A stretch of DNA of 64,000 nt from Paracoccaceae bacterium (lineage in GTDB: Bacteria > Pseudomonadota > Alphaproteobacteria > Rhodobacterales > Rhodobacteraceae): assembly GCA_024742695.1 (NCBI GenBank), contig JANSXY010000001.1:186001-250000 (forward strand). The letters run 5' to 3'. The position numbers and the translations under genes were made by a program. Each line of letters begins with the position of its first letter. Position 1 is the first letter of the stretch. The notes below the pieces were generated by a model that was given only the letters and a program-made list of their open reading frames with translations, searched no databases and was not told where the DNA came from. Below are positions 21,100 through 30,742 of this stretch, in pieces.

Positions 21100-22197
21100 T
21101 CAGGGCCGGTCCGCCGGGCCGGGGGGCGCGGCTAGGATGACGTCCATCTGCGCCTGCCTGCCGTCGCGCAGCAGCGTCAGCGGGACGCGGTCGCCGGGCG
21201 CGTGCATGTCCAGCGCGGCCTGCAGATCGGCGCCATCGGTGACGCTCCGGTCGCCCAGCCCCTGGATCACGTCGCCGGGCACAAGCGTGCCGCCGGCGCC
21301 GCGGGTGGCCGGGCGCAAACCGGCGGCGGCGGCCGGGCTGCCCGGCTCCACCCCCAGGACCAGCACGCCCTCGATCCCGCTGCGGCGCGCCAGCGCGTCG
21401 ATCCGCGGATCGAAACGGACTCCCAGAACCGGCGGTCGATAGACGCCCTGAGAGATCAGTTGCGGCACCACGCGGGCCACCGTGTCGACCGGCACGGCAA
21501 AGCCGATCCCGGCGGACGATCCCGACGGGCTGAAGATCGCGGTGTTGACGCCGATCAAACGGCCCGAGGAATCGATCAGCGGCCCGCCGGAGTTCCCGGG
21601 GTTGATCGCGGCGTCGGTCTGGATCAGCCCCTCGATCCGGCCGCCGTTGCCGGCCGGGATGTCGCGCCCCAGCGCCGAGACGATGCCGGTGGTCAGCGTC
21701 CAGTCCAGCCCGAAGGGATTGCCGATCGCCAGAACGCTCTGGCCGACCCGCAACCCGGCGCTGGCGCCGAGGGGCAGGGGCGGCGGCACCGCGGCCGCGA
21801 TATCGATCTTCAGAACGGCAAGGTCGTGGCCCGGCGCGGTGCCGACCAGCCGGGCGGGAAACACCCGGCCGTCGGACAGATGCACCTCGGCGGCGCTGGC
21901 GCCGCGAATGACATGGGCATTGGTCACCACATGGCCGCGATCGTCCCAGAAGAAGCCCGAGCCGGCGCCCTGCGGCACCATCTGCGCCCGCCGCCGCCAG
22001 GGATCGACGACACGGGTTTCTGTGGTGATCGAAACCACCGAATCCCTGGCCTGTTCGAACAGGTCGATCAGCCGGCGCTCGGGGGCCAGCAGCGCTTCGG
22101 CGCGCACTGCCGGCGCCACGGCCGGAAGCGCGGCAAGCACGGTGGCCAGGACCAGGGCCGGGGCGATACGGGGCGTCGCGGCGGAAAGACGTGCCAT
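21100..22197 (-). CDS. Periplasmic HtrA/DegP-like serine protease
   Basis: This S1C trypsin-like protease has 365 residues with an N-terminal signal peptide (cleavage probably after about residue 33, VRAEA). The catalytic triad is visible: His95 in TNAHVI, Asp125 in GHDLAVLK and Ser203 in INPGNSGGPL. One C-terminal PDZ domain (VLVLGVEPGSPAAAAGL) follows. It fits the DegS/HhoB-like single-PDZ length rather than DegP with two PDZ domains. The probable role is periplasmic protein quality control. It stands alone on the minus strand with a 101-base gap to the next gene. Confidence 0.92.
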   Translation of the reverse strand: MARLSAATPRIAPALVLATVLAALPAVAPAVRAEALLAPERRLIDLFEQARDSVVSITTETRVVDPWRRRAQMVPQGAGSGFFWDDRGHVVTNAHVIRGASAAEVHLSDGRVFPARLVGTAPGHDLAVLKIDIAAAVPPPLPLGASAGLRVGQSVLAIGNPFGLDWTLTTGIVSALGRDIPAGNGGRIEGLIQTDAAINPGNSGGPLIDSSGRLIGVNTAIFSPSGSSAGIGFAVPVDTVARVVPQLISQGVYRPPVLGVRFDPRIDALARRSGIEGVLVLGVEPGSPAAAAGLRPATRGAGGTLVPGDVIQGLGDRSVTDGADLQAALDMHAPGDRVPLTLLRDGRQAQMDVILAAPPGPADRP

Positions 22198-22298
22198 CCG
22201 ACGATCCTCTCTTTGGCGTGACCTGCGCCGAAGATGGGGCTGCCGGCGCGGTCAGGCAAGCCCGGCACCGGCCTTGCAAGGCGCATGAGGCGAGCCGG

Positions 22299-22892
22299 CT
22301 AATAGCCTGTTCGCGAACGCCATTCCGCCCAATCCTCGGGCGTGTCGAGATCGGTCAACGCGGCGCGGCCGGGCAGCGGGCACAACCGCGCTGCCTCGCG
22401 CGCCACCACCTGCCGCGCGCCGGCGTCGCCGGTGACGCCGTGCAGCGCCGGGAACAGCCGGGCGGGGATCACCACCGGGTTGCCCGGCGTGCCGTCCGCC
22501 GCCGCCGCGCGGTGCACGGCCGCGGGTTCGGCGGCGAAGGCGGCGATCAGCGTGGTCAGCATCGCGGTGTCGATCTCGGGCATGTCGGCCAGCATCACCA
22601 CGAGGCCCCTTGCCCCGGCGATCTGCGCCGCCTGCACCCCGGCGCGGATCGAGGCCGCCATCCCCTCGCTGCCGTCGATCGTCTGCCGGGTGACGCCGGC
22701 GCCGTCCAGCGCCGCGCGGCGGGCGGTGTCGCCTTCGGGCAGGGTGACGAGCACCGGCACCCCGGTCGCCACGGCCGCATCCGCCACCCGGCGCAGCAGC
22801 GGCAGGCCGCCGACCGGTTCCATGAGCTTGTCGCGCCCCCGCATCCGCCGCGAGGCCCCCGCTGCCGGGATCAGGATGAGAACGCCGGTCAT
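22299..22892 (-). CDS. MobA/MocA-like nucleotidyltransferase
   Basis: This NTP-transferase-fold protein of 197 residues starts TGVLILIPAAGASRRMRGRDKLMEPVGG, the nucleotide-binding signature of MobA, MocA and related enzymes. It also has VVMLADMPEIDTAM as the metal-binding Asp region and GNPVVIPARLFP. The MocA group makes molybdopterin cytosine dinucleotide. It is downstream of the flavoenzyme on the same strand but 138 bases away, so co-transcription is possible rather than certain. The exact nucleotide and substrate are not determined by sequence alone. Confidence 0.82.
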   Translation of the reverse strand: MTGVLILIPAAGASRRMRGRDKLMEPVGGLPLLRRVADAAVATGVPVLVTLPEGDTARRAALDGAGVTRQTIDGSEGMAASIRAGVQAAQIAGARGLVVMLADMPEIDTAMLTTLIAAFAAEPAAVHRAAAADGTPGNPVVIPARLFPALHGVTGDAGARQVVAREAARLCPLPGRAALTDLDTPEDWAEWRSRTGY

Positions 22893-23030
22893 GACCCGGT
22901 GGCCATGACGCCGCGATGCCGGCCTTGCCGGCCGTTGCCGTCAGGCCCGTGCCCGGCGGGCACCTCCGGGCGGCGCCCGACCGTCCGGCCGCCGCCCTCC
23001 GTGTTCCGCGCCGGCCTCTCGGGCACCGCC

Positions 23031-25448
23031 TCAGCCCCGCATCCGCGCGGCCTCGGGATCCCACAGCGCGCCGGTGACGCGCCGTGCCCGCCGCCGTTCG
23101 CCGAGGATCTCGATCTCCACCTCCAGATCGTCGGTGATCAGGTCGACCGGCACGAAGCCCTGCGCGACCGACTGGTTCGTCCAGTGCGAGAAGCCGCCCG
23201 AGGTGCAGAAGCCCACCACCTGGTCGCCGATCCAGATCGGCTCGTAGGCCACGACATCGGCATCCGTCGCCTCGACGACGAAGGCGCACAGCCGCCGCTT
23301 CGGCCCCTCGGCCTTTTCCTTCAGCGCCGGGGCCTTGCCGATCCAGTCGGCGGGCTTGTTCCAGCGGATGAAGCGGTCGATCCCGGTTTCGCCCGGCATG
23401 TAGTCGGGGCTGAACTCGCGGCTCCAGGATCCGAACAGGCGATCGAGCCGCAGGGACATCATCGCGCGCATGCCGAAGGGGCGCAGGCCCAGGTCCTGCC
23501 CGGCCTCCCACAGCACCTGCCACAGCGCCCGTTGCGCCATGAAATCGCAGTAGATTTCATAGCCGAGATCGCCGGTGTAGCTGACCCGCTGGACAAGGCA
23601 ATCGACCATCCCCACGGTCATCCGCCGCGCATCCATGAACCGGAACGCCGTGGCCGAGACATCGGCACGGGTGACGCGGGCCAGAAGATCGCGCGCCTTC
23701 GGCCCGGCGATCTGGAACCCGGTCTGCCGGTCCGAGACATTCTCGACCGTCACGCCCGCGTCGAGGTTCTGCCGGAACCAGCGTTCGTGATAGGCCTGCG
23801 CGCCGTAGCTGCCGGTAATCTGGAATTCGGTCTCCGCGAGGCAGGTGACGGTGAAATCGCCGATGATCCGGCCCTTCGGCGACAGCATCGGGGTCAGGCT
23901 GAGCCGGCCGGGCTTGGGGATCGCGCCGGCCATGATCCGGTCAAGCCAGTCGCGCGCGCCCGCGCCGGTGACGCGGAACTTGCCGAAGTTCTGCACCTCG
24001 TTGATGCCCACGCCCTCGCGCACCGCGAAAACCTCGGCCTTCGTCGCCTCCCAGGCGTTGGAGCGTCGGAAGGTCGGGGTTTCAAACAGCGGCTCGCCGG
24101 GCAGGGCGTGGTAATTCACCACCTCCAGCCCGTATTGCTGGCCGAAGACCGCGCGCATGTCGGTCCAGATGTCGTACATCGGCGTGGTGCGGAACGGCCG
24201 CGCCGCCGGCAGTTCCTCGTTCGGGTAGCTGACGGAGAACCTGCGCTGGTAGTTCTCGATCACCTTGGGCACGGTGTAGCCCGGCGTCGTCCAGGTGCCG
24301 AAGCGCGCCACGTCGAAGCCGCGCGGGTCACATTCCGTCTCGCCATGGATCATCCACTGCGCAAGCGAAAGGCCCATGCCGCCGCCCTGGCTGAACCCCG
24401 CCATCACCGCGCAGGCCGACCAGTAGTTGCGCAAGCCCGGCACCGGGCCGATCAGCGGGTTGCCATCGGGCGCGAAGGTGAACGGGCCGTGGATCACCCG
24501 TTTCACGCCCGCGCGTTCCAGCACCGGGAACCGGCGATAGGCGAAGGCGACCGAGTCCTCGATCTTGGAAAAATCCTCGTTCAGCAGTTCGTGGCCGAAC
24601 TCCCACGGCGTGCGGTCGACCGACCAGGGTTCGCAGGGCTGTTCGTAGAACCCGATGCACAGGCCGCGCCCCTCCTGCCGCAGGTAGCTTTCGCCGCCGG
24701 GGTCCATGACATGCGGGAATTCCCTGTCCCGGTTGTAGATTTCGGGAATATCGTCGGTCACCAGGTACTGGTGCGCCATCGGCAGCAAGGGCAGGTAGAC
24801 GCCGGCCATCGCCGCCACCTCGCGCGCCCAGAGGCCGGCGGCGTTGACCACATGCTCGGCGATGACGGTGCCCTGTTCGGTCACCACCTCCCAGCTGCCA
24901 TCGGGGCGGGGATTGGTTTCCAGCACCCGGTTGTGCTGCACGATCTCGGCCCCGCCCATCCGCGCGGCCTTGGCATAGGCATGGGTGGTGCCCGACGGGT
25001 CCAGATGCCCGTCGAGCGGGTCGTAGAGCGCGCCGAGGATGCCGGCGGTGTCCACCAGCCCGTCGGTCAGTTCCGCGACCTCCGCGGGCGTCAGGATCTC
25101 GGTATGCAGGCCCATGTAGCGGTGCTTGGCGCGTTCGGCGAGCAGCATCTCGAACCGTTCGCGCGTGTCGGCCAGCGTCACGCCGCCGACATGGTGCAGC
25201 CCGCAGGCCATGCCGGTGATCTCTTCCAGCTCGCGGTAAAGCTGGATCGTGTAGCCCTGAAGGGCGGCCATGTTGGTATCGCCGTTCAGCGTGTGGAACC
25301 CGCCCGCGGCATGCCAGGTGGAACCCGAGGTCAGGTCCGACCGTTCGATCAGCATCACGTCGGACCAGCCCAGCTTGGTCAGGTGATAAAGCACCGAACA
25401 GCCGACGACGCCGCCGCCGATCACGCAGACCCTGGTATGGGTTTTCAT
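23031..25448 (-). CDS. FAD-dependent oxidoreductase/GcvT fusion, dimethylglycine or sarcosine dehydrogenase-like
   Basis: The 805-residue protein combines a DAO-type FAD domain (GGGVVGCSVLYHL at 11-23) with C-terminal FAO_M and GcvT aminomethyltransferase domains. His46 in GSTWHAAGG is at the position that binds FAD covalently in dimethylglycine dehydrogenase. The GcvT part transfers the one-carbon unit to tetrahydrofolate. The start at 25448 has GGGAGACGAGG upstream. It follows a LivH/M/G/F transporter on the same strand, suggesting that the imported compound is an N-methylated amine or amino acid. The substrate is inferred from family, not proven. Confidence 0.87.
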   Translation of the reverse strand: MKTHTRVCVIGGGVVGCSVLYHLTKLGWSDVMLIERSDLTSGSTWHAAGGFHTLNGDTNMAALQGYTIQLYRELEEITGMACGLHHVGGVTLADTRERFEMLLAERAKHRYMGLHTEILTPAEVAELTDGLVDTAGILGALYDPLDGHLDPSGTTHAYAKAARMGGAEIVQHNRVLETNPRPDGSWEVVTEQGTVIAEHVVNAAGLWAREVAAMAGVYLPLLPMAHQYLVTDDIPEIYNRDREFPHVMDPGGESYLRQEGRGLCIGFYEQPCEPWSVDRTPWEFGHELLNEDFSKIEDSVAFAYRRFPVLERAGVKRVIHGPFTFAPDGNPLIGPVPGLRNYWSACAVMAGFSQGGGMGLSLAQWMIHGETECDPRGFDVARFGTWTTPGYTVPKVIENYQRRFSVSYPNEELPAARPFRTTPMYDIWTDMRAVFGQQYGLEVVNYHALPGEPLFETPTFRRSNAWEATKAEVFAVREGVGINEVQNFGKFRVTGAGARDWLDRIMAGAIPKPGRLSLTPMLSPKGRIIGDFTVTCLAETEFQITGSYGAQAYHERWFRQNLDAGVTVENVSDRQTGFQIAGPKARDLLARVTRADVSATAFRFMDARRMTVGMVDCLVQRVSYTGDLGYEIYCDFMAQRALWQVLWEAGQDLGLRPFGMRAMMSLRLDRLFGSWSREFSPDYMPGETGIDRFIRWNKPADWIGKAPALKEKAEGPKRRLCAFVVEATDADVVAYEPIWIGDQVVGFCTSGGFSHWTNQSVAQGFVPVDLITDDLEVEIEILGERRRARRVTGALWDPEAARMRG

Positions 25449-25565
25449 CCTCGTCTCCCTCGTCGCGACTGGGCCCACTCAACGGGGGCCGGCGCGGCGC
25501 GGCATGTCAAGGGGCGACAGGGGATGTCGCAAGCGGCAAGCGGGCAGGGCCGCGCGCGGCGCGCC

Positions 25566-26855
25566 TCACTTCTCGGGGATCAGCCCGCGCGGCGCGAAGC
25601 GCAGCACCAGCAGCAGAACGATCCCCATCGTCATCAGCCGCATGTGCGCCGCCGAGGCCTGCAGATGCGCCTTCAGCGCCGAGCCGTCGGCCATGCCCGA
25701 GGTCACGAGGTCCATCAGCGCGTTGCCCCAGGGTTCGACCTTGATCCACAGGTACCAGATCAGCATTCCGCCCAGCACCGCGCCCCAGTTGTTGCCCGAT
25801 CCGCCGACGATCACCATCACCCAGATCAGGAAGGTGAAGCGCAACGGGTTGTAGGTGCCGGGCGTCAGTTGGCTGTCGAGCGTGACGATCATCGCGCCGG
25901 CCATGCCGCAGACCGCCGAGCCGAGGATGAAGATCTGCAGATGCCGGGCGGTGACGTTCTTGCCCATCGCCTCGGCCGCCACCTCGTTGTCGCGGATCGC
26001 CCGCATCATCCGGCCCCAGGGCGAGTTCAGCGCCTTCTCGGACAGCCAGATCAGCGCCAGCAGCACCGCGAGGAACAGCCCGGCATAAAGCAGCTTGACG
26101 AAGACCGTGGAGGCGGTGACCGGGTCGATCCCGAAACCCGCGGCGCGTTCGACGAAGCCGGGATCGGCCTGAAGCTCGACCTCGTAGGGCACCGGGCGGG
26201 GGATGTTCACGACGTTCTTGACGCCGCGCGCCAGCCAGTCCTCGTTCTTCATCACCGCGATGATGATCTCGCCGATCCCCAGCGTCGCGATCGCAAGGTA
26301 GTCCGACCGCAGCCCCAGCGCGGTCTTGCCGATCACCCAGGCCGCGGCGGCGGCGAACAGCCCGCCCACCGGCCAGGCGAGCAGCACCGGCAGGCCGAGC
26401 CCGCCGAGGTTGCCCTCGCGCGCCGGATTGATCGCCTCGACCGCCGCGACGGCCGGATCGAAGATCGCCCGGTAGACGAAGAAGCCGCCGATCAGCACCG
26501 CCAGGATCCCCAGCACCCGCAGCCGTCCGGCGGCGCGGCGGTTGATCGCGATCGCCAGCCCGATCGAGGCGATGCCGACGATCATCGCCAGAAGGATCCG
26601 CCAGCCGCCGGCGGCCATCGCGCCCTCGACCGGCGGGGTGGAAATCAGCACCGGCGCCAGCCCGCCCAGCGCCACGAAGCCCACGACCCCGACGTTGAAC
26701 AGGCCCGCGTAACCCCATTGCATGTTCACGCCCAGCGCCAGGATCGCCGAGATCAACCCCATGTTGAGGATGCCCAGCGCGGTGTTCCAGCTGCCGGTGA
26801 AGCCTTCGACGGCGACCAGCAGGCCGACGGCGGCGAAGAGGGCGATGTTGCGCAT
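25566..26855 (-). CDS. livM: Branched-chain amino acid-type ABC transporter permease LivM
   Basis: This 429-residue multi-span permease is of the HAAT/LIV-I type. GLISAILALGVNMQWGYAGLFNVGVVGF is the conserved permease loop, and NDE-type SPWGRMMRAIRDNEVAAEAMGKN is the coupling helix that contacts the ATPase. At least eight hydrophobic segments are evident. It is longer than E. coli-like core permeases because of additional spans and a soluble loop near residues 200-250. It follows livH after one base and precedes the flavoenzyme by 117 bases. Confidence 0.92.
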   Translation of the reverse strand: MRNIALFAAVGLLVAVEGFTGSWNTALGILNMGLISAILALGVNMQWGYAGLFNVGVVGFVALGGLAPVLISTPPVEGAMAAGGWRILLAMIVGIASIGLAIAINRRAAGRLRVLGILAVLIGGFFVYRAIFDPAVAAVEAINPAREGNLGGLGLPVLLAWPVGGLFAAAAAWVIGKTALGLRSDYLAIATLGIGEIIIAVMKNEDWLARGVKNVVNIPRPVPYEVELQADPGFVERAAGFGIDPVTASTVFVKLLYAGLFLAVLLALIWLSEKALNSPWGRMMRAIRDNEVAAEAMGKNVTARHLQIFILGSAVCGMAGAMIVTLDSQLTPGTYNPLRFTFLIWVMVIVGGSGNNWGAVLGGMLIWYLWIKVEPWGNALMDLVTSGMADGSALKAHLQASAAHMRLMTMGIVLLLVLRFAPRGLIPEK

Positions 26856-26856
26856 C

Positions 26857-27867
26857 TCAGACCGCCTTTCCCTTGAACAGGCCGGTGGGCTTGAACAGCA
26901 GCACGATGATCAGGATCGCGAAGCTGACGGCGAACTTGTAGTCGGTCGAAAGAAGCTGGACGAGTCCCTCGGGCGCCATGCCGTCGGGCAGCAGGTAGGT
27001 CAGCACCTTCTTGAAGGCGTAGGTGAAGGCGACCTCGGAATAGGCGATCAGGAAGCCGCCGGCGATCGCGCCCAGCGGGCTGCCCAGCCCGCCGACGATC
27101 GCCGAGGCGAAGATCGGCAGGAGAAGCTGGAAATAGGTGAAGGCCTTGAACGACTTGTCGAGCCCGTACAGCACCCCCGCCGTGGTCGCCAGCGCCCCGG
27201 CGATAAGCCAGGCATACATCACCACCCGTTCCGGGTTGATCCCCGACAGCAGCGCCAGATCCTCGTTGTCGGAAAACGCGCGCATCGACTTGCCGGTGCG
27301 GGTGTTGTTGAGAAACCAGAACAGCAGCGCCACCACGGCCACCGCCGTCACCACCGTCAGCACCTGGGTTGACCGCAGCGCCAGACCTTCCTCCAGCCCG
27401 GTGGCCTCCTTGAACGCCCGCGCGTTGATCAGGAACCGCTCGCCATCGGCAAACCGGATCTCGTCGACCCCGATCAGGAACCGGGTGATGCCGTTCATCA
27501 CGAACATCACCCCCATCGACACGATCACCAGGATCACCGGCGCGGCCTTCTTCTTGCGGTAGAATCGGTAGACGCTGCGATCGGTCGCCAGCATCACCAG
27601 CCCGGTCAGGGCGATGGCGAAGGGCAGGGCCAGCAGCGCGGTGGGCAGCGGGCCAAGGCTGATGCCCAGCCCCTGCAAGCCCCAGGTCAGCAGGATCGTG
27701 AAGGCGGTGCCCAGCGCCATCGTGTCGCCATGGGCGAAGTTGGAAAACCGCAGGATGCCGTAGATCAGCGTCACCCCCAGCGCCCCCAGCGCCAGCTGCG
27801 CGCCATAGGCGGTGGCCGGGATCAGAACGAAATTGGCCAGGGCGACCAGTGCGTTGACAAGATCCAT
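26857..27867 (-). CDS. livH: Branched-chain amino acid-type ABC transporter permease LivH
   Basis: This 336-residue permease pairs with LivM. ALGALGVTLIYGILRFSNFAHGDTMALG is the family's N-terminal signature, and GKSMRAFSDNEDLALLSGINPERV is the ATPase-coupling helix. GLGSPLGAIAGGFLIAYSEV is the conserved C-terminal region. Seven to eight hydrophobic segments are visible. It lies three bases after livF on the minus strand. Confidence 0.92.
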   Translation of the reverse strand: MDLVNALVALANFVLIPATAYGAQLALGALGVTLIYGILRFSNFAHGDTMALGTAFTILLTWGLQGLGISLGPLPTALLALPFAIALTGLVMLATDRSVYRFYRKKKAAPVILVIVSMGVMFVMNGITRFLIGVDEIRFADGERFLINARAFKEATGLEEGLALRSTQVLTVVTAVAVVALLFWFLNNTRTGKSMRAFSDNEDLALLSGINPERVVMYAWLIAGALATTAGVLYGLDKSFKAFTYFQLLLPIFASAIVGGLGSPLGAIAGGFLIAYSEVAFTYAFKKVLTYLLPDGMAPEGLVQLLSTDYKFAVSFAILIIVLLFKPTGLFKGKAV

Positions 27868-27870
27868 CCT

Positions 27871-28575
27871 TCAGCCCCCCAGGAAGGTGCGGCGCACCTC
27901 GGGGTCGGCCAGCAGCGCGGCCCCGGTGTCGGTATAGGCGTTCCTGCCCTGCACGAGCACATAGCCCTTGTCGGCGATCTCCAGCGCCTGGCGGGCGTTC
28001 TGTTCGACCATCAGGATCGAGATGCCGGTGCGCGCCACCTCGATGATCCGGTCGAAGAGCTCGTCCATCACGATCGGCGACACCCCGGCGGTCGGTTCGT
28101 CGAGCATGAGAAGCTGCGGTTCGGTCATCAGCGCCCGGCCCACGGCGACCTGCTGGCGCTGGCCGCCGGACAGCTCGCCCGCGTTCTGGCGGCGCTTGTC
28201 CTTCAGGATCGGGAACAGGCCGTAGACCTGGTCCATCGTGCGTCGGATGTCGTCACGGCGCAGGAAGGCGCCCATTTCCAGGTTTTCCTCGACCGTCATC
28301 GTCGGGAAGACGTTGTTGGTTTGCGGCACGAAGGCCATGCCCTTGGCCACCCGATCCTGCGGCGAGAGCGCGGTGATGTCGTCACCGCCCAGCGTCACCC
28401 GGCCCTTGCGCAGGTTCAGCATCCCGAAGACCGCCTTCATCGCGGTCGACTTGCCGGCCCCGTTCGGGCCGACGATGACGGCGATCTCGCCCTTGTCCAC
28501 GCCGATGGTGCATTCGTGCAGGATGTCGGCGGCGCCATAGCCGCCGGTCATCGCCTCGGCCGAGAGATAGCTCAT
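27871..28575 (-). CDS. livF: Branched-chain amino acid-type ABC transporter ATPase LivF
   Basis: The 234-residue ATPase has Walker A GPNGAGKS at about 36-43, the ABC signature LSGGQRQQVAVGRAL, and Walker B QLLMLDEPTAGVSP. Its length fits LivF rather than LivG. The ATG at 28575 overlaps the livG stop by four bases, and livH follows. The longer upstream in-frame extension is a shadow of livG. Confidence 0.92.
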   Translation of the reverse strand: MSYLSAEAMTGGYGAADILHECTIGVDKGEIAVIVGPNGAGKSTAMKAVFGMLNLRKGRVTLGGDDITALSPQDRVAKGMAFVPQTNNVFPTMTVEENLEMGAFLRRDDIRRTMDQVYGLFPILKDKRRQNAGELSGGQRQQVAVGRALMTEPQLLMLDEPTAGVSPIVMDELFDRIIEVARTGISILMVEQNARQALEIADKGYVLVQGRNAYTDTGAALLADPEVRRTFLGG

Positions 28576-29441
28576 GCCGCACCTCCCGGCCGGGCGCTGC
28601 CGGCCTCGTCGCCCAGCCCCGGCTGCGCGCCGTGATCCTCGTGGCGGTCGCGTTCGGCCGCCGCCTCGGCCTTGACCTTGTTCTTCAGTCCGCGGCCCAG
28701 GTAGGCCTCGATCACCGCCTCGTTCTCCATGATGTGATCGGCCGAGCCCTCGGCCAGCACCTTGCCCTCGGCCATGACGATTACCGGATCGCAAAGCCGG
28801 CCGATGAAATCCATGTCGTGCTCGATCACGCAGAAGGTGTAGCCGCGTTCGCGGTTCAGCCGCACGATCGCGTCGCCGATGGTGTTGAGAAGCGTGCGGT
28901 TCACCCCCGCGCCGACCTCGTCGAGGAACACGATCTTGGCCTCGACCATCATCGTGCGGCCCAGTTCCAGCAGCTTCTTCTGACCGCCCGAGAGGTTCCC
29001 GGCCTTTTCCTCGGCAAGATGGGAAATCGTCAGGAAATCAAGCACCTCGTCGGCCTTCTTCGCCAGGGCGCGCTCTTCCTCGCGAATCGCTCCGCGGCGG
29101 AACCAGGCGTTCCACAGGGTTTCGCCCGACTGGTTCGCGGGCACCATCATCAGGTTTTCCCGCACCGTCATCGACGAGAATTCATGCGCGATCTGGAAGG
29201 TCCGCAAGAGGCCCTTGTGAAACAAGTCGTGCGGCGGCAGGCCGGTGATGTCCTCGCCATCCATGGTGACGCGGCCCGAGGTCGGGGCATGGACCCCGGC
29301 GATCACGTTGAACAGGGTCGACTTGCCCGCGCCGTTCGGGCCGATCAGCCCGGTGATCGATCCGGTGGCGATGGTCAGTGACGCGCCGTCGACGGCGCGA
29401 AAGCCCCCGAAGTGCTTGTGCAGATCCTCGACGACGATCAT
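28572..29441 (-). CDS. livG: Branched-chain amino acid-type ABC transporter ATPase LivG
   Basis: The 289-residue ATPase has Walker A GPNGAGKS (34-41), the LivG-specific RTFQIAHEFSSMTVRENLM insert region, signature NLSGGQKKLLELGR and Walker B AKIVFLDEVGAGVN. After the core it carries an unusual hydrophilic tail of about 35 residues (KVKAEAAAERDRHEDHG...) not needed for ATPase function. A terminator-like hairpin lies between it and the upstream binding-protein gene. Confidence 0.92.
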   Translation of the reverse strand: MIVVEDLHKHFGGFRAVDGASLTIATGSITGLIGPNGAGKSTLFNVIAGVHAPTSGRVTMDGEDITGLPPHDLFHKGLLRTFQIAHEFSSMTVRENLMMVPANQSGETLWNAWFRRGAIREEERALAKKADEVLDFLTISHLAEEKAGNLSGGQKKLLELGRTMMVEAKIVFLDEVGAGVNRTLLNTIGDAIVRLNRERGYTFCVIEHDMDFIGRLCDPVIVMAEGKVLAEGSADHIMENEAVIEAYLGRGLKNKVKAEAAAERDRHEDHGAQPGLGDEAGSARPGGAA

Positions 29442-29500
29442 GCGCCCCCCGCGATGTCGCCCGGCGCAGAAAGCGCGCCCGCGATCGTCTTGTTATCGTT

Positions 29501-29534
29501 GGAAAAGGCAGCCCGGGGCAAGGCCCGGACTGCC
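29501..29534 (-). terminator. Attenuator-like hairpin between binding-protein gene and livG
   Basis: On the minus strand GGCAGTCCGGG pairs with CCCGGGCTGCC (one G-U pair) around a six-base loop and is followed by TTTTCC. It sits between the ABC binding protein and livG, where partial termination would keep the binding protein in excess over the membrane parts. Confidence 0.6.
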
Positions 29535-29551
29535 GAATGGACCCGATCGGA

Positions 29552-30742
29552 TCAGCGGAAGTTCACCGTGTCGTACTTGCCGTCGATGAACTCGATCTGG
29601 CGGTAGCTGCCGGCGGATTCGCCGGGGCCGATCAGTTCCACCGCCGAAGCGCCGACATAGTCGATGTCGGTGCCGGCCTTGATCAGTTCCAGCGCCTTGG
29701 CCAGTTCGCCCGGATAGATCGGCTCGCCCGGCGCGTTGGCCACGGCCATCACGTGATCCTTCAGATCGGCCGAGGCCGAGGATCCGGCGGCCTGCATCGC
29801 CAGCATGATCAGCGCGGCGGCATCGTAGCTTTCCGGCGCGAAGGCCGAGGTGCCGTCGATCCCCGCGGCGGCGGCCATCTCCTGGAACTTCGCCGCGCCG
29901 GGGCTGTCGGTGCCCGGATAGGCGCCGAGCGAGCCGTTCAGTTCCGCGCCGAAGTTGGTGTTCAGCGCCTCGCCGACCATCCCGTCGGGGAAGTAGAACA
30001 TGTCGAAGGCGGCGGTATCGAGCGCGGCGCGCACCACGCCCGAACCGCCCTGGTCGATATAGCCCGCGACGACGAGGATATCGCCGCCGGCCGAGGCGAG
30101 CGCGCCGACCTCGGCGGAATAGTCGCCCTTGCCGTCCTCATGCGCGGCGTTGATCGTCACCGTGCCGCCGGCCGCCTCGAAGGCGGACTGGAAGCTGTCG
30201 GCCAGGCCCTTGCCGTAGTCGTTGTTGGTGTAGGTGACGGCGGCCGAGGTGATGCCCTTTTCCATCAGGATGTCGGTGATCACCACGCCCTGGCGCGCAT
30301 CCGAGGGCGCGGTGCGGAAGAACAGGCCCTGATCCTCGTTGTTGGTGTGGCTCAGGCCCGGCGAGGTCGCCGAGGGCGAGATCATCACCACGCCGTTCGG
30401 CACCGCGACATTGGTCAGGATCGCGCCGGTCACGCCCGAGCAATCGGCGCCCATGATCGCGTTCACGTTGTCGGTGGTCACCAGCCGTTCGGCGGCAGCC
30501 GTGGCGGCGGCGGCGTCGATGCAGGTCGAATCGCCGCGCACCGAGGTCACGGTCGCGCCGTCGAGCAGCATGCCCGAGTCGGTCACTTCCTGCATCGCGA
30601 GTTCGGCGCCGGCGCCCATCGCCGGGGTGATCGATTCCAGCGGGCCGGTGAAGCCCAGGATCACGCCGATCTTGATCTCTTCGGCCGAGGCGGCGCCGGC
30701 GGCAAGCACGGCGGCCGTGGAGGCCAGAAGCAGCTTTCTCAT
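29552..30742 (-). CDS. ABC transporter periplasmic substrate-binding protein (LivK-like)
   Basis: The 396-residue protein has a Sec signal peptide (MRKLLLASTAAVLAAGAASA, cut near residue 20). The type I periplasmic binding fold of the LIV/amide family follows, starting EIKIGVILGFTGPLESITPAMGAGAELA. ADCSGVTGAILTNVAVPNGVVMISPSATSPGLS is the ligand cleft region. The ATG at 30742 is preceded by GGGAG; an upstream in-frame start would hide the signal peptide. It leads the livGFHM genes. The specificity (branched-chain amino acid, amide or methylated amine) cannot be read from sequence. Confidence 0.9.
   Translation of the reverse strand: MRKLLLASTAAVLAAGAASAEEIKIGVILGFTGPLESITPAMGAGAELAMQEVTDSGMLLDGATVTSVRGDSTCIDAAAATAAAERLVTTDNVNAIMGADCSGVTGAILTNVAVPNGVVMISPSATSPGLSHTNNEDQGLFFRTAPSDARQGVVITDILMEKGITSAAVTYTNNDYGKGLADSFQSAFEAAGGTVTINAAHEDGKGDYSAEVGALASAGGDILVVAGYIDQGGSGVVRAALDTAAFDMFYFPDGMVGEALNTNFGAELNGSLGAYPGTDSPGAAKFQEMAAAAGIDGTSAFAPESYDAAALIMLAMQAAGSSASADLKDHVMAVANAPGEPIYPGELAKALELIKAGTDIDYVGASAVELIGPGESAGSYRQIEFIDGKYDTVNFR

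Noticed and set aside
20978-21100. tRNA-Leu as an integration site
   Set aside because: There is no integrase gene, no second copy of the tRNA 3' end and no change in composition downstream.
22191-26876. A 1561-codon open frame on the plus strand
   Set aside because: It is antisense to mobA-like, flavoenzyme and livM genes, is His/Arg/Gln-rich as expected from GC-rich antisense frames, and has no recognisable domain.
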